Part shown: positions 14,876 to 21,847 of the stretch, in pieces | Numbering within the stretch: position 1 is the first letter of the stretch | How the letters are laid out: every line of letters begins with the position of its first letter | Assembly: GCA_016931875.1 (NCBI GenBank) | Contig: JAFGDX010000577.1 | Coordinates: 1 to 23,236 of the forward strand | Source of the DNA: Prolixibacteraceae bacterium | Lineage (GTDB): Bacteria; Bacteroidota; Bacteroidia; Bacteroidales; Prolixibacteraceae | Direction of reading: 5' to 3' | DNA length: 23,236 nt | Notes under the pieces: generated by a model | Told to the model about the DNA's origin: nothing | The model's database searches: none | Seen by the model: the letters and a program-made list of their open reading frames with translations, nothing else | Program-made: the position numbers and the translations under genes

Positions 14876-15490
14876 ATGAAAATTGGAATTATCAATCTAA
14901 TAATATTTTTTACTATGACAAATTCAGTAGTACAAAATTACAGAAAAGCAAAAGACGCAAACGGGTTAAAGGTGGGGCAGCAAGCGCCTGACGTCCAGGC
15001 AACAGATGCCGACGGAAGAACTTTTCAGCTCTCAGAAGAATTGAAAAAAGGGCCAGCGGTGCTTATTTTTTATCGCGGCCAGTGGTGCCCGTACTGCAAC
15101 AAGCACCTGGGTGAAATTCAGGAAAACCTGCAACAGTTTATGGAAAAAGGAGCCACCGTAGTCGCCGTTTCCCCCGAAAAACCGGAATACCTACAGAAAA
15201 CAGCACTGAAAACAGGTGCTCGCTTTTCACTGCTCTACGATAAAGACTATCAGATAGCCGACGCATATGATGTCACGTTTCAGCCTGGCAGCTTTTCCAG
15301 GATTATTTACAATGCCGTGTTGGGAGCAAAACTAAAAGAAGCCCATTCGGATAATAGTCAACAACTGCCCATTCCAGCAACTTATGTGATAGATCGCAAA
15401 GGACAAATCGTGTGGCGGCATTTTGACCCCGATTATAAAAAACGCTCCACCGTTGATGAGATCGTTAGGGCTCTTGAACTCGCAAAATGA
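14876..15490 (+). CDS. Peroxiredoxin-like (AhpC/TSA) family protein
   Basis: A 204-residue thioredoxin-fold protein. The AhpC/TSA domain starts at about 33 (VGQQAPDVQATDADGR) and carries W70-C71-P-Y-C74 in the segment YRGQWCPYC, then the peroxiredoxin-like VAVSPEKPEYLQKT and a TYVIDRKGQIVWR strand. This is the peroxiredoxin-like subgroup with a Cys-x2-Cys pair, rather than the classical PxxxTxxC loop. The N-terminus (GIINLIIFFTM) is hydrophobic; with the ATG at 14876 it could be a membrane anchor, with an ATG at 14915 the protein would be soluble. It lies 11 bases after the LysE gene. A role in removal of peroxides or polysulfides fits the operon but is inferred. Confidence 0.87.
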   Translation: MKIGIINLIIFFTMTNSVVQNYRKAKDANGLKVGQQAPDVQATDADGRTFQLSEELKKGPAVLIFYRGQWCPYCNKHLGEIQENLQQFMEKGATVVAVSPEKPEYLQKTALKTGARFSLLYDKDYQIADAYDVTFQPGSFSRIIYNAVLGAKLKEAHSDNSQQLPIPATYVIDRKGQIVWRHFDPDYKKRSTVDEIVRALELAK

Positions 15491-15532
15491 GCCGTTTAAT
15501 TTGCTTTGAATTCAGAACATGAAGATGAGATT

Positions 15533-15817
15533 ATGAAAGCAACATGGAACGGCAAAGTGATTGCCGAAAGCAATGACATCGTAAACGTCGAAGGGAATGC
15601 CTATTTCCCGATTGAATCAGTAAGAAAAGAGTTTCTAAACGAAAGTGACACCCAAACTGTTTGTCATTGGAAAGGAACTGCTTCGTATTATAACTTGGAA
15701 GTGGATGGAAAAGAAAATCCTGATGCTGCTTGGTATTATCCAACACCTTCAGACTGAGCTAGCAGTGTCAGGGGACGTGTAGCTTTTTGGAAAGGCGTTC
15801 AAGTGATAGAAGAGTAA
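15533..15817 (+). pseudogene. DUF427 protein interrupted by an in-frame TGA
   Basis: The frame starts MKATWNGKVIAESND and continues with VEGNAYFPIESV and HWKGTASYYNLEVDGKENPDAAWYYPTPSD, a clear DUF427 protein. It stops at a TGA (15755-15757) after 74 residues. The same frame then continues without any shift for 19 more codons, reading ASSVRGR then VAFWKGVQVIEE, to a TAA at 15815-15817. Those residues are the conserved end of DUF427 proteins, and the read-through length of 94 codons fits the family. So either a single nonsense mutation (or sequencing error) truncates the gene, or the TGA is read through. Family members have an ordinary residue here, so selenocysteine is unlikely. The start at 15533 is preferred over 15506 by homology. 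Confidence 0.85.
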
Positions 15818-15889
15818 AGACGTCTTTGAAAATCTACCGGAACAAAAGAGAAGCCAATTTTATAAAAACTTATAAAAAACAGATTCTTT

Positions 15890-17191
15890 ATGGTTATCGA
15901 AAAAACAACAACAGAACTCTTCAGACATCTAATAACATCAGGAGTAAAAATCATCGATGTTCGACAGGTGGAGGCTTACAACGGCTGGCATCTGAAAGGT
16001 GAAACCCGCGGCGGCCACATTGCCGGGGCAAAAAGCCTGCCTGCAAAATGGCTAAAATACATCGACTGGATAGAAATCGTGCGCCACAAAAACATCCTTC
16101 CGGAACACGAAATTGTCGTTTATGGTTATTCGCCCGAAGAAACGCAAGAAGTAGCCGAACGGTTTTTAAAATCGGGCTACAAAAAGGTTTCTGTTTATAA
16201 TCATTTTGCGGATGAATGGGTTGTCAATCCCAATCTTCCAATGCAGAAACTCGAACGGTACAAAAACCTGGTTTCAGCAGAATGGGTAAACGAATTGATT
16301 TTGGGCGGGAGACCGGCTGAATATGAAAATGACAACTTTGTTGTTGTCCACGCGCATTACCGCAATCGCGACGCATACCTAAACGGCCATGTTCCGGGGG
16401 CAATCGATATCGACACCAATGCGCTGGAAGCCGAAGAAACCTGGAACCGCCGCTCGTCCGAAGAATTAAAAAAAGCGCTTGAAGAACACGGAATCACTGC
16501 TGATACCACCGTGATTTTATATGGGAAATACATGGATCCCGACAACGATGACGAATTTCCGGGCAGCGCTGCCGGCGATATTGGCGCCATTCGGTGTGCC
16601 TTTATTATGCTATATGCCGGGGTGAAAGACGTACGGATACTGAATGGTGGTTTTCAGTCGTGGCAGGACGCCGGTTTTGAAACTTCATTTACCGATGAAC
16701 CTAAAAAACCGGTGGCCGATTTTGGCGTTTCCATTCCGCAGAAACCAGAACTGGCTGTTGATACGCCCGAAGCCAAAGAAATGATTGTTGCTGCCAATGC
16801 CGAACTGGTTTGTGTACGTAGTTGGCCTGAGTATATTGGCGAAGTGAGTGGCTACAACTATATCGAAGCGAAAGGCCGTATTCCAGGAGCCGTGTTTGCT
16901 AATTGCGGCTCGGATGCCTACCACATGGAAAACTACCGCAATGTGGACCATACTACCCGCGAGTTTCACGAAACAGCAGAAATTTGGATGAACAACGGAA
17001 TTACTCCCGACAAACACCTGGCATTTTATTGCGGTACCGGCTGGCGCGGCAGCGAAGCTTGGTTTAATGCCTGGCTGATGGGCTGGCCCCGTGTTTCTGT
17101 GTACGACGGTGGCTGGTTCGAGTGGAGCAACGACCCAAATAATCCGTATGAAACGGGAGTGCCGGAAGAAAATCTCACGCCAAGCCGCTAA
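15890..17191 (+). CDS. eanB: Triple-rhodanese sulfurtransferase resembling EanB (anaerobic ergothioneine synthesis)
   Basis: A 433-residue cytoplasmic protein made of three rhodanese-like domains (about 1-125, 126-275, 285-425). The first two lack the catalytic cysteine: the corresponding loops read VVYGYSPEE and VILYGKYMDPD. The third has C381 in the loop FYCGTGWRGSEA. EanB of Chlorobium limicola is a rhodanese-type enzyme that takes sulfur from polysulfide and places it on hercynine. From memory its key residues are C412, Y411 and Y353; a constant shift of 31 puts these on C381, Y380 and Y322 here, but an alignment is needed. The next gene, six bases on, is an EgtD/EanA-type methyltransferase, which is the strongest support. 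A general persulfide transferase is the alternative. Confidence 0.8.
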   Translation: MVIEKTTTELFRHLITSGVKIIDVRQVEAYNGWHLKGETRGGHIAGAKSLPAKWLKYIDWIEIVRHKNILPEHEIVVYGYSPEETQEVAERFLKSGYKKVSVYNHFADEWVVNPNLPMQKLERYKNLVSAEWVNELILGGRPAEYENDNFVVVHAHYRNRDAYLNGHVPGAIDIDTNALEAEETWNRRSSEELKKALEEHGITADTTVILYGKYMDPDNDDEFPGSAAGDIGAIRCAFIMLYAGVKDVRILNGGFQSWQDAGFETSFTDEPKKPVADFGVSIPQKPELAVDTPEAKEMIVAANAELVCVRSWPEYIGEVSGYNYIEAKGRIPGAVFANCGSDAYHMENYRNVDHTTREFHETAEIWMNNGITPDKHLAFYCGTGWRGSEAWFNAWLMGWPRVSVYDGGWFEWSNDPNNPYETGVPEENLTPSR

Positions 17192-17197
17192 AAAATT

Positions 17198-18163
17198 ATG
17201 GAACCAAAATTACTGCTTTCACAATTGGCAACCGATACCTTACAAGGGCTTTCCTCAAACCCCAAATACCTCTTGTCGAAATATTTTTATGATGACGAAG
17301 GAAGCCGGATTTTTCAGGATATCATGAACATGCCCGAATACTACCTCACCGATTGCGAGCATGAAATATTTTCATTGCAAACAGAGGAAATCACAAAGGC
17401 AATCTGCCCGGAAAACAAGCTGTTTAATATGGTTGAACTGGGTTCTGGCGACGGTTTAAAAACCAGAATCCTGCTGAAGTACCTGGTTGAAAAGGCCATC
17501 AATTTTCAATACACTCCCATTGATATCAGTGCAAAAGCCAACCATGAACTGGTGCAAAGCCTGAAAACGGAGTTGCCCGCATTACAAGTTGAAGCCAAAA
17601 CCGGCGATTATTTTCAGAAACTGAAGAATCTGAACGGACATGCTTCCATTCAAAAAATCATCCTTTTTCTGGGGTCGAACATCGGAAATTTTTCAGATGA
17701 AGAAACCACAAAATTTTTGAACCAGCTTTCAGCCTATTCAAATGTGGGGGATAAAGTTTTAATAGGTTTCGACCTGAAAAAATCGCCTGCAATAATTATG
17801 GATGCCTACAACGACCCGCATGGTCACACGCGCCGTTTCAACCTGAACCATCTGGTTCGCCTGAACCGTGAATTGGATGCCGACTTCAATCTCCAAAAGT
17901 TCGAGCAGCAAACGACCTACAATCCGCAAAGCGGCGAAGTAAAAAGTTTCCTGATTTCGAATGGAGAACAAACAGTTCAGATTGGCGCACTCGAAAAAGA
18001 ATTCGTTTTTGAGAAATGGGAGGCTGTTTTTATGGAACGCTCGCGGAAATACGACTTTCAAACCATTGATAAACTGGCGTTAAATCATGGATTTAAAGTG
18101 GTGCAAAATTTTACCGACAGCCGGAATTACTTTGTGGATTCGCTGTGGGAAAAAATAACTTAA
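17198..18163 (+). CDS. eanA: L-histidine N-alpha-methyltransferase (EgtD/EanA type)
   Basis: A 321-residue SAM-dependent enzyme of the EgtD family (Methyltransf_33), expected to trimethylate histidine to hercynine. The family N-terminus is plain (KYFYDDEGSRIFQDI and MPEYYLTDCE), the SAM-binding loop is E80-L-G-S-G-D-G at the start of the Rossmann domain, and the FLGSNIGNF segment matches the substrate-site motif of EgtD. The C-terminal part with FMERSRKYDFQTIDKLA is also typical. The gene begins six bases after the EanB-like gene and ends one base before the next ATG. No EgtB sulfoxide synthase is found in the window, so the sulfur step is more likely EanB-type. Some EgtD-family proteins act on other amino acids, which sequence alone cannot exclude. 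Confidence 0.92.
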   Translation: MEPKLLLSQLATDTLQGLSSNPKYLLSKYFYDDEGSRIFQDIMNMPEYYLTDCEHEIFSLQTEEITKAICPENKLFNMVELGSGDGLKTRILLKYLVEKAINFQYTPIDISAKANHELVQSLKTELPALQVEAKTGDYFQKLKNLNGHASIQKIILFLGSNIGNFSDEETTKFLNQLSAYSNVGDKVLIGFDLKKSPAIIMDAYNDPHGHTRRFNLNHLVRLNRELDADFNLQKFEQQTTYNPQSGEVKSFLISNGEQTVQIGALEKEFVFEKWEAVFMERSRKYDFQTIDKLALNHGFKVVQNFTDSRNYFVDSLWEKIT

Positions 18164-18164
18164 T

Positions 18165-19034
18165 ATGATACGAAAATCAACCAACAACTGGCAATTACTA
18201 TCGATTCCATTTAGTCAGGATATGGAAAACGAACTGAAACAACAACACCTTGCCGCGCAGTTTATTGCACTGACAGGCCGCTACCTGATTCCCCAAAAAC
18301 CGGATGGAAGCAACATCAACATGCAATACATTCCTGAAAAAGTGATGTTGCTCGGAAATGCACATCCCGACGGATGGAAAGTTGGTGTGAAACTAAGAAA
18401 CCAAACGGTGCAGATTTTGGGTGAAAACGACAATTCAAAAACTGAAGTTCCCCTTGAAGGAAAGACTTTACATGAAGCTTTTCAGGAGTTTAAAACAGCC
18501 CTGCATAACCTGGGAATTGATGTTTCGCAGTTAAAAACCGAACAGCCTTACGCGTTGTCAAAAGGTGGGTTAAAAGAGGGAAAATATTTTATGCGGGGAA
18601 GCGAGGAGGCTGTTTCGGAGAATACTCGATACCACCACAATGCCCGGCTGATAATCAACGAGCTGTCTGCCCGGTTTTCCGATGTTGAACCGGTGCGCAT
18701 CTGGCCCCACCATTTCGACACCGGGACATTTGCCACTATTGCCCGTAATGAAAAAGGTGCTGCGTCAAAAACCATCGGACTTGGCCTGGCTATTCCTGAC
18801 AGCATGGTTCCCGAACCTTATTTTTACCTGAGCTTTTGGTCTGAAAATCCGCTTAATATTGGTAACAATTCGGATAAACTACCTGCCGGAAAGTGGATGA
18901 TGCCAAACTGGAACGGTGCTGTGCTTGGAGTTTCGGAGATTATTCAAAAACAGACAGCCGAAGAACAATACAGTTTGGTAAAAGTCTTTTTTGAAGTTGG
19001 ACTAAAAAGCTTATTGGAAAAACTGAAGTTATAG
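18165..19034 (+). CDS. Conserved protein of unknown function with WPHHFD motif
   Basis: A 289-residue soluble protein without signal peptide or membrane segments. The C-terminal half has a run of strongly patterned motifs: a histidine pair in ENTRYHHNARLIINELS, then VRIWPHHFDTGTFATI, then TIGLGLAIPDSM, EPYFYLSFWSEN and WNGAVLGVSEI. I recall the WPHHFD, then GxGL, then EPYFY order from an uncharacterised bacterial family, but cannot name it. The histidines and Asp could bind a metal. The gene follows eanA by one base, so it is almost certainly co-translated with it. This makes it a candidate for an accessory step in ergothioneine or hercynine metabolism. The following gene is 64 bases away. 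Confidence 0.72.
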   Translation: MIRKSTNNWQLLSIPFSQDMENELKQQHLAAQFIALTGRYLIPQKPDGSNINMQYIPEKVMLLGNAHPDGWKVGVKLRNQTVQILGENDNSKTEVPLEGKTLHEAFQEFKTALHNLGIDVSQLKTEQPYALSKGGLKEGKYFMRGSEEAVSENTRYHHNARLIINELSARFSDVEPVRIWPHHFDTGTFATIARNEKGAASKTIGLGLAIPDSMVPEPYFYLSFWSENPLNIGNNSDKLPAGKWMMPNWNGAVLGVSEIIQKQTAEEQYSLVKVFFEVGLKSLLEKLKL

Positions 19035-19055
19035 AATCACGCTAAAACGCAGAGA

Positions 19056-19082
19056 CGCAAAGTTTAATGTTCTCTCTTTGCG
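19056..19082. repeat. Inverted repeat CGCAAAG/CTTTGCG within a dispersed-type repeat
   Basis: CGCAAAG (19056-19062) is repeated in inverted form as CTTTGCG (19076-19082) with a 13-base spacer, 17 bases before the Rieske-fusion start codon. The bases just upstream (ACGCAGAGACGC) resemble a short intergenic repeat seen in many bacterial genomes (from memory). It could be a relic or a weak stem in the leader RNA. Confidence 0.5.
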
Positions 19083-19098
19083 AGCAACATATTATACT

Positions 19099-20709
19099 AT
19101 GAAAAATCCAATTAAACTAATCGAAATTCAAAAATTGCAAGACCGCCAGCCGGCTCATGCCATAGTTAATGACCTTGACCTGGCGGTTGTCCTTTACGAT
19201 GGGAATATTTCGGTGTTATATGGCCGCTGCCTTCACCGTGGCGCTTTAATGGCCGATGGGCATGTGGAAGGCCACAACCTGATTTGCGGGCTTCACGGCT
19301 GGGATTACCGACTTGATACCGGTGTTTCGGAATACAACAACAAAGAAGCGCTTCACAAATTTACTGCAAAAACTGAAGACGGTTTTGTTTGGATGGATGA
19401 AGCTGAAATCGATGCTTTCCTCGAAAAACATTCGCAACCCTTTAACCGCCAAAAATACCAGGGAATTTATGCCGATACCCACCCTGAAACGACTGAACTT
19501 TATACCAGTTACATCAAAGAACTTTCAAAAAACGGGCTGAAAAATATCGGTCACCATGGGTTTTCAGCTTCCATGGGCGTTGATAGAAATACGCTTCCCA
19601 AATGGGAGGACATTCAATTTTTACCTGCTCAACTGTGGAAACGCCCGTTAACCGACGAGATGGTTGTGGACACAAAAGTTACTATTGGCAAAAATGCCAG
19701 AAAGCCGCTTGTGCTCGAAATTCCATTATTTGTCTCCGACATGAGTTTTGGAGCTTTGTCGCGCGAAGCAAAAATTGCTTTGTCGAAAGGGGCAGAAATG
19801 GCCGGAACCGGCATTTGCAGCGGTGAAGGCGGCATGTTGCCCGAAGAGCAGGAAAACAACTCCCGCTATTTTTACGAGCTGGCATCAGGAAAATTTGGGT
19901 TTAGCTGGGACAAGGTAAAAAAAGCACAGGCCTTTCATTTTAAGGGGGGGCAAGGCGCAAAAACCGGTACCGGAGGGCACCTTCCGGGAAATGAAGTAAC
20001 AGGTGAAATCGCTGAGGTCAGGGGTTTGAAAGAGGGCGAACCTGCCATTAGTCCTGCCGCTTTTCCCGATTTATTCACCGTTAAGGATTTCGCTGATTTT
20101 GCCAACGAAGTCAGACAGCATACCGGCGGAATTCCGGTAGGGTTCAAAATAGCTGCCAGCCACATTGAAAAAGACATCGATTTTGCACTCGAAGCGGGAG
20201 CCGATTACATCATCCTCGACGGGCGCGGTGGTGGAACCGGGGCAGCTCCCAAAATCCTCCGCGACAACATCAACGTGCCAACCATTCCGGCGCTGGCCCG
20301 GGCGCGCAAACACCTTAACAAAGTGGGCGCAAAAGATGTGGCGCTCATTATCACCGGTGGGTTGCGAACGGCCGAGGATTTTGCCAAAGCCCTGATGTTG
20401 GGCGCCGATGCCGTGGCTGTGTCCAATTCAGCATTACAGGCCATTGGCTGTCTTGGAATGCGTGCCTGCCATACAAACAATTGTCCGGTTGGGGTGGCCA
20501 CACAAAAAGAAAACCTCCGTCAGCGTATTATCATCGAAACCTCGGCAAAACAGCTCTGTAATTTTTTGATGGCCGTGAACGAACTAATGAAAGTGGTGGC
20601 CCGGGCCTGTGGCCACGATGATTTTCGGAAATTTAACCGTGATGATTTGGTCACCTTTAACCGCGACATGCATTATTTAACCGGAATTGAATATGGCGGG
20701 ATTTCATAG
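19099..20709 (+). CDS. Rieske [2Fe-2S] / FMN-binding glutamate synthase domain fusion
   Basis: A 536-residue protein. The N-terminal Rieske domain has C44-L-H46 and C63-G-L-H66, the complete ligand set of a [2Fe-2S] cluster. From about 125 to the end it is a glutamate synthase alpha-subunit FMN domain, shown by VSDMSFGALSREAKIALSKGA, GEGGMLPEE, the KGGQGAKTGTGGHLPG loop, ILDGRGGGTGAAP and the C451-x5-C457-x4-C462 cluster motif ending NNCPVGVATQ. The glutaminase domain and the GltB C-terminal helix domain are missing, so it cannot be an ordinary glutamate synthase. A reductase or dehydrogenase fed by the Rieske centre is likely. The start at 19099 is an ATG; a TTG at 19078 would overlap the inverted repeat. 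The position after eanB-eanA suggests a link. Confidence 0.9.
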   Translation: MKNPIKLIEIQKLQDRQPAHAIVNDLDLAVVLYDGNISVLYGRCLHRGALMADGHVEGHNLICGLHGWDYRLDTGVSEYNNKEALHKFTAKTEDGFVWMDEAEIDAFLEKHSQPFNRQKYQGIYADTHPETTELYTSYIKELSKNGLKNIGHHGFSASMGVDRNTLPKWEDIQFLPAQLWKRPLTDEMVVDTKVTIGKNARKPLVLEIPLFVSDMSFGALSREAKIALSKGAEMAGTGICSGEGGMLPEEQENNSRYFYELASGKFGFSWDKVKKAQAFHFKGGQGAKTGTGGHLPGNEVTGEIAEVRGLKEGEPAISPAAFPDLFTVKDFADFANEVRQHTGGIPVGFKIAASHIEKDIDFALEAGADYIILDGRGGGTGAAPKILRDNINVPTIPALARARKHLNKVGAKDVALIITGGLRTAEDFAKALMLGADAVAVSNSALQAIGCLGMRACHTNNCPVGVATQKENLRQRIIIETSAKQLCNFLMAVNELMKVVARACGHDDFRKFNRDDLVTFNRDMHYLTGIEYGGIS

Positions 20710-20813
20710 TGAGTCATGTTCGAAGGAAGAAAAACACTGCGAAATTTCACGGGAACACGGCAAGAGAACAATTTTCAAGCATGTAAACAGGAATTAATTT
20801 GAGCACAAAAAAT

Positions 20814-21007
20814 ATGAAAATTACGCTGTTTTCAACCCTGACTTGTCCCAACTGCGGACACAAAAAAACCGAAGAAATGCCCGCCGACGGCTGTCAGTTT
20901 TTTACGAGTGTGAAAGCTGCAAAACCGTATTACGACCAAAACACGGCGATTGCTGCGTGTATTGTTCATACGGAACGGTGAAACGCCCGTCGAAGCAGAT
21001 TGGATAA
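20814..21007 (+). pseudogene. Frameshifted small zinc-ribbon protein
   Basis: From the ATG at 20814 the frame reads MKITLFSTLTCPNCGHKK, then EEMPADGCQFF. At this point a T run (six T at 20888-20893) loses one base relative to the expected sequence, and the original frame ends at 20981 with an unrelated tail. Adding one T restores FFYECESCKTVLRPKHGDCCVYCSYGTVK and runs to a TAA at 21005-21007. Two Cys-x2-Cys pairs and the GDCCVYCSYGTV block match a small zinc-binding protein family common in Bacteroidota and Proteobacteria. The restored protein has a slightly altered C-terminus (RPSKQIG instead of the usual CPP ending, recalled). A T-run slip is also a classic sequencing error. Confidence 0.85.
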
Positions 21008-21046
21008 CTTCCTTTAAATAAATATCAGATTATTTTGTCTTTTTTT

Positions 21047-21072
21047 TGTCAGGTCTGAGAAAATACTGCGAC
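21047..21072 (+). promoter_or_regulatory. Candidate ECF sigma promoter (copy 6) for the P460-like cytochrome
   Basis: TGTCAGG at 21047-21053, 15 bases, then CGAC at 21069-21072; the start codon follows 30 bases later. A T-rich stretch precedes the first block. Confidence 0.72.
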
Positions 21073-21102
21073 TAATGAGCGTAATACTAAAATTAGACGC
21101 GT

Positions 21103-21618
21103 ATGAAAAATTCAGTATTTGTTAAAGTTTTAATGGCAGTTGCAATATTCGTTTCGTTACAATCTTGCGGTGATGATGACGATGGTGAGATCAAAGAAGA
21201 GTTCATTGCAACTGATAGTTCGTTTAGCAACTTTATGAGCTGGGAGCTTGAAGCTACCCATCAAGGACCAGACCCCGCCTTGGGAGGCGCACATGGCGGC
21301 AATGATGAAACCGTAACCCGCGAGATTTATTACAAAAACGGCCAAAATCCTGTCGGTGGTGAATTTCCTGTGGGAACAATCATCGTCAAACATTCCAAGA
21401 ATCCAGACCTTTCAGTCAACGAATTTACGGCAATGGTTAAACGAGGAAACGATTTCAATCCCAGTGGTGGGGACTGGGAGTGGTTCATGCTCAGTGCTGA
21501 CGGTTCCATTGCAAGCGATCCTTCGTCGGGTATGAAAATGCGTGGCGCAGATTTAATGGGAGGCATGTGTCTTTCATGTCATACTGCAGGATCCAAGGAT
21601 TATACATTTACTAAGTAG
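21103..21618 (+). CDS. Cytochrome P460-like heme lipoprotein
   Basis: A 171-residue lipoprotein with a lipobox at C22 (SLQSC) and an acidic spacer. The single heme site C156-L-S-C159-H160 lies close to the C-terminus, followed by AGSKDYTFTK, which is how cytochrome P460 and cytochrome c'-beta proteins end. The TREIYYKNG segment and EFPVGTIIVKH are also typical. Cytochrome P460 oxidises hydroxylamine or nitric oxide; the related c'-beta binds NO. Whether the heme-crosslinking lysine of true P460 is present needs an alignment: K78 and K96 are candidates. The gene forms a single unit between promoter copy 6 and a strong terminator. NO or hydroxylamine detoxification is inferred and would fit the NrtS-like gene near the sigma factor. 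Confidence 0.85.
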   Translation: MKNSVFVKVLMAVAIFVSLQSCGDDDDGEIKEEFIATDSSFSNFMSWELEATHQGPDPALGGAHGGNDETVTREIYYKNGQNPVGGEFPVGTIIVKHSKNPDLSVNEFTAMVKRGNDFNPSGGDWEWFMLSADGSIASDPSSGMKMRGADLMGGMCLSCHTAGSKDYTFTK

Positions 21619-21658
21619 CACTTCCCCAATGAATTAAAGCCTTAGATGCTCGAAAAAG

Positions 21659-21700
21659 CTAACGGTAGTTGAAAAGTTTGGCTGTCCGTTAGTTTTTTTT
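21659..21700 (+). terminator. Rho-independent terminator after the P460-like gene
   Basis: CTAACGG at 21659-21665 pairs with CCGTTAG at 21686-21692 and is followed by eight T. The loop is 20 bases. It closes the single-gene unit. Confidence 0.9.
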
Positions 21701-21797
21701 AACCTGCATTCATAAACATCCCCAAAGATCAATAATTCATGGAAGTGCGCGAAAAACCCGTCAAAACAAAATATACTGAAAGTATCTAACTAATGAC

Positions 21798-21828
21798 TTG
21801 TAATTACCTAAGCATTTGCTTAGATTTG
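21798..21828 (+). promoter_or_regulatory. tetR promoter with overlapping operator
   Basis: CTAAGC-ATTT-GCTTAG (21808-21823) is an imperfect palindrome with the same half-sites as the perfect palindrome at 22439-22462. It overlaps TAGATTTG (21821-21828), which fits the Bacteroidota -7 consensus TAnnTTTG, with a TTG 20 bases upstream. Repressor binding there would block its own transcription. The rest of the 229-base gap from 21618 holds the terminator and about 95 bases with nothing recognisable. Confidence 0.75.
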
Positions 21829-21847
21829 TTTCTTATTTAGAATAAAT

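Noticed and set aside
15755..15757. TGA in DUF427 as a selenocysteine codon
   Set aside because: The position is not a redox site in the family and no hairpin typical of a SECIS was evident just downstream; a nonsense change or sequencing error is simpler.
15766..15790. GTGTCAGG between DUF427 and the EanB-like gene as a seventh ECF promoter
   Set aside because: No CGAC or CGTC lies 14-15 bases downstream, and the bases belong to the read-through part of the DUF427 frame.
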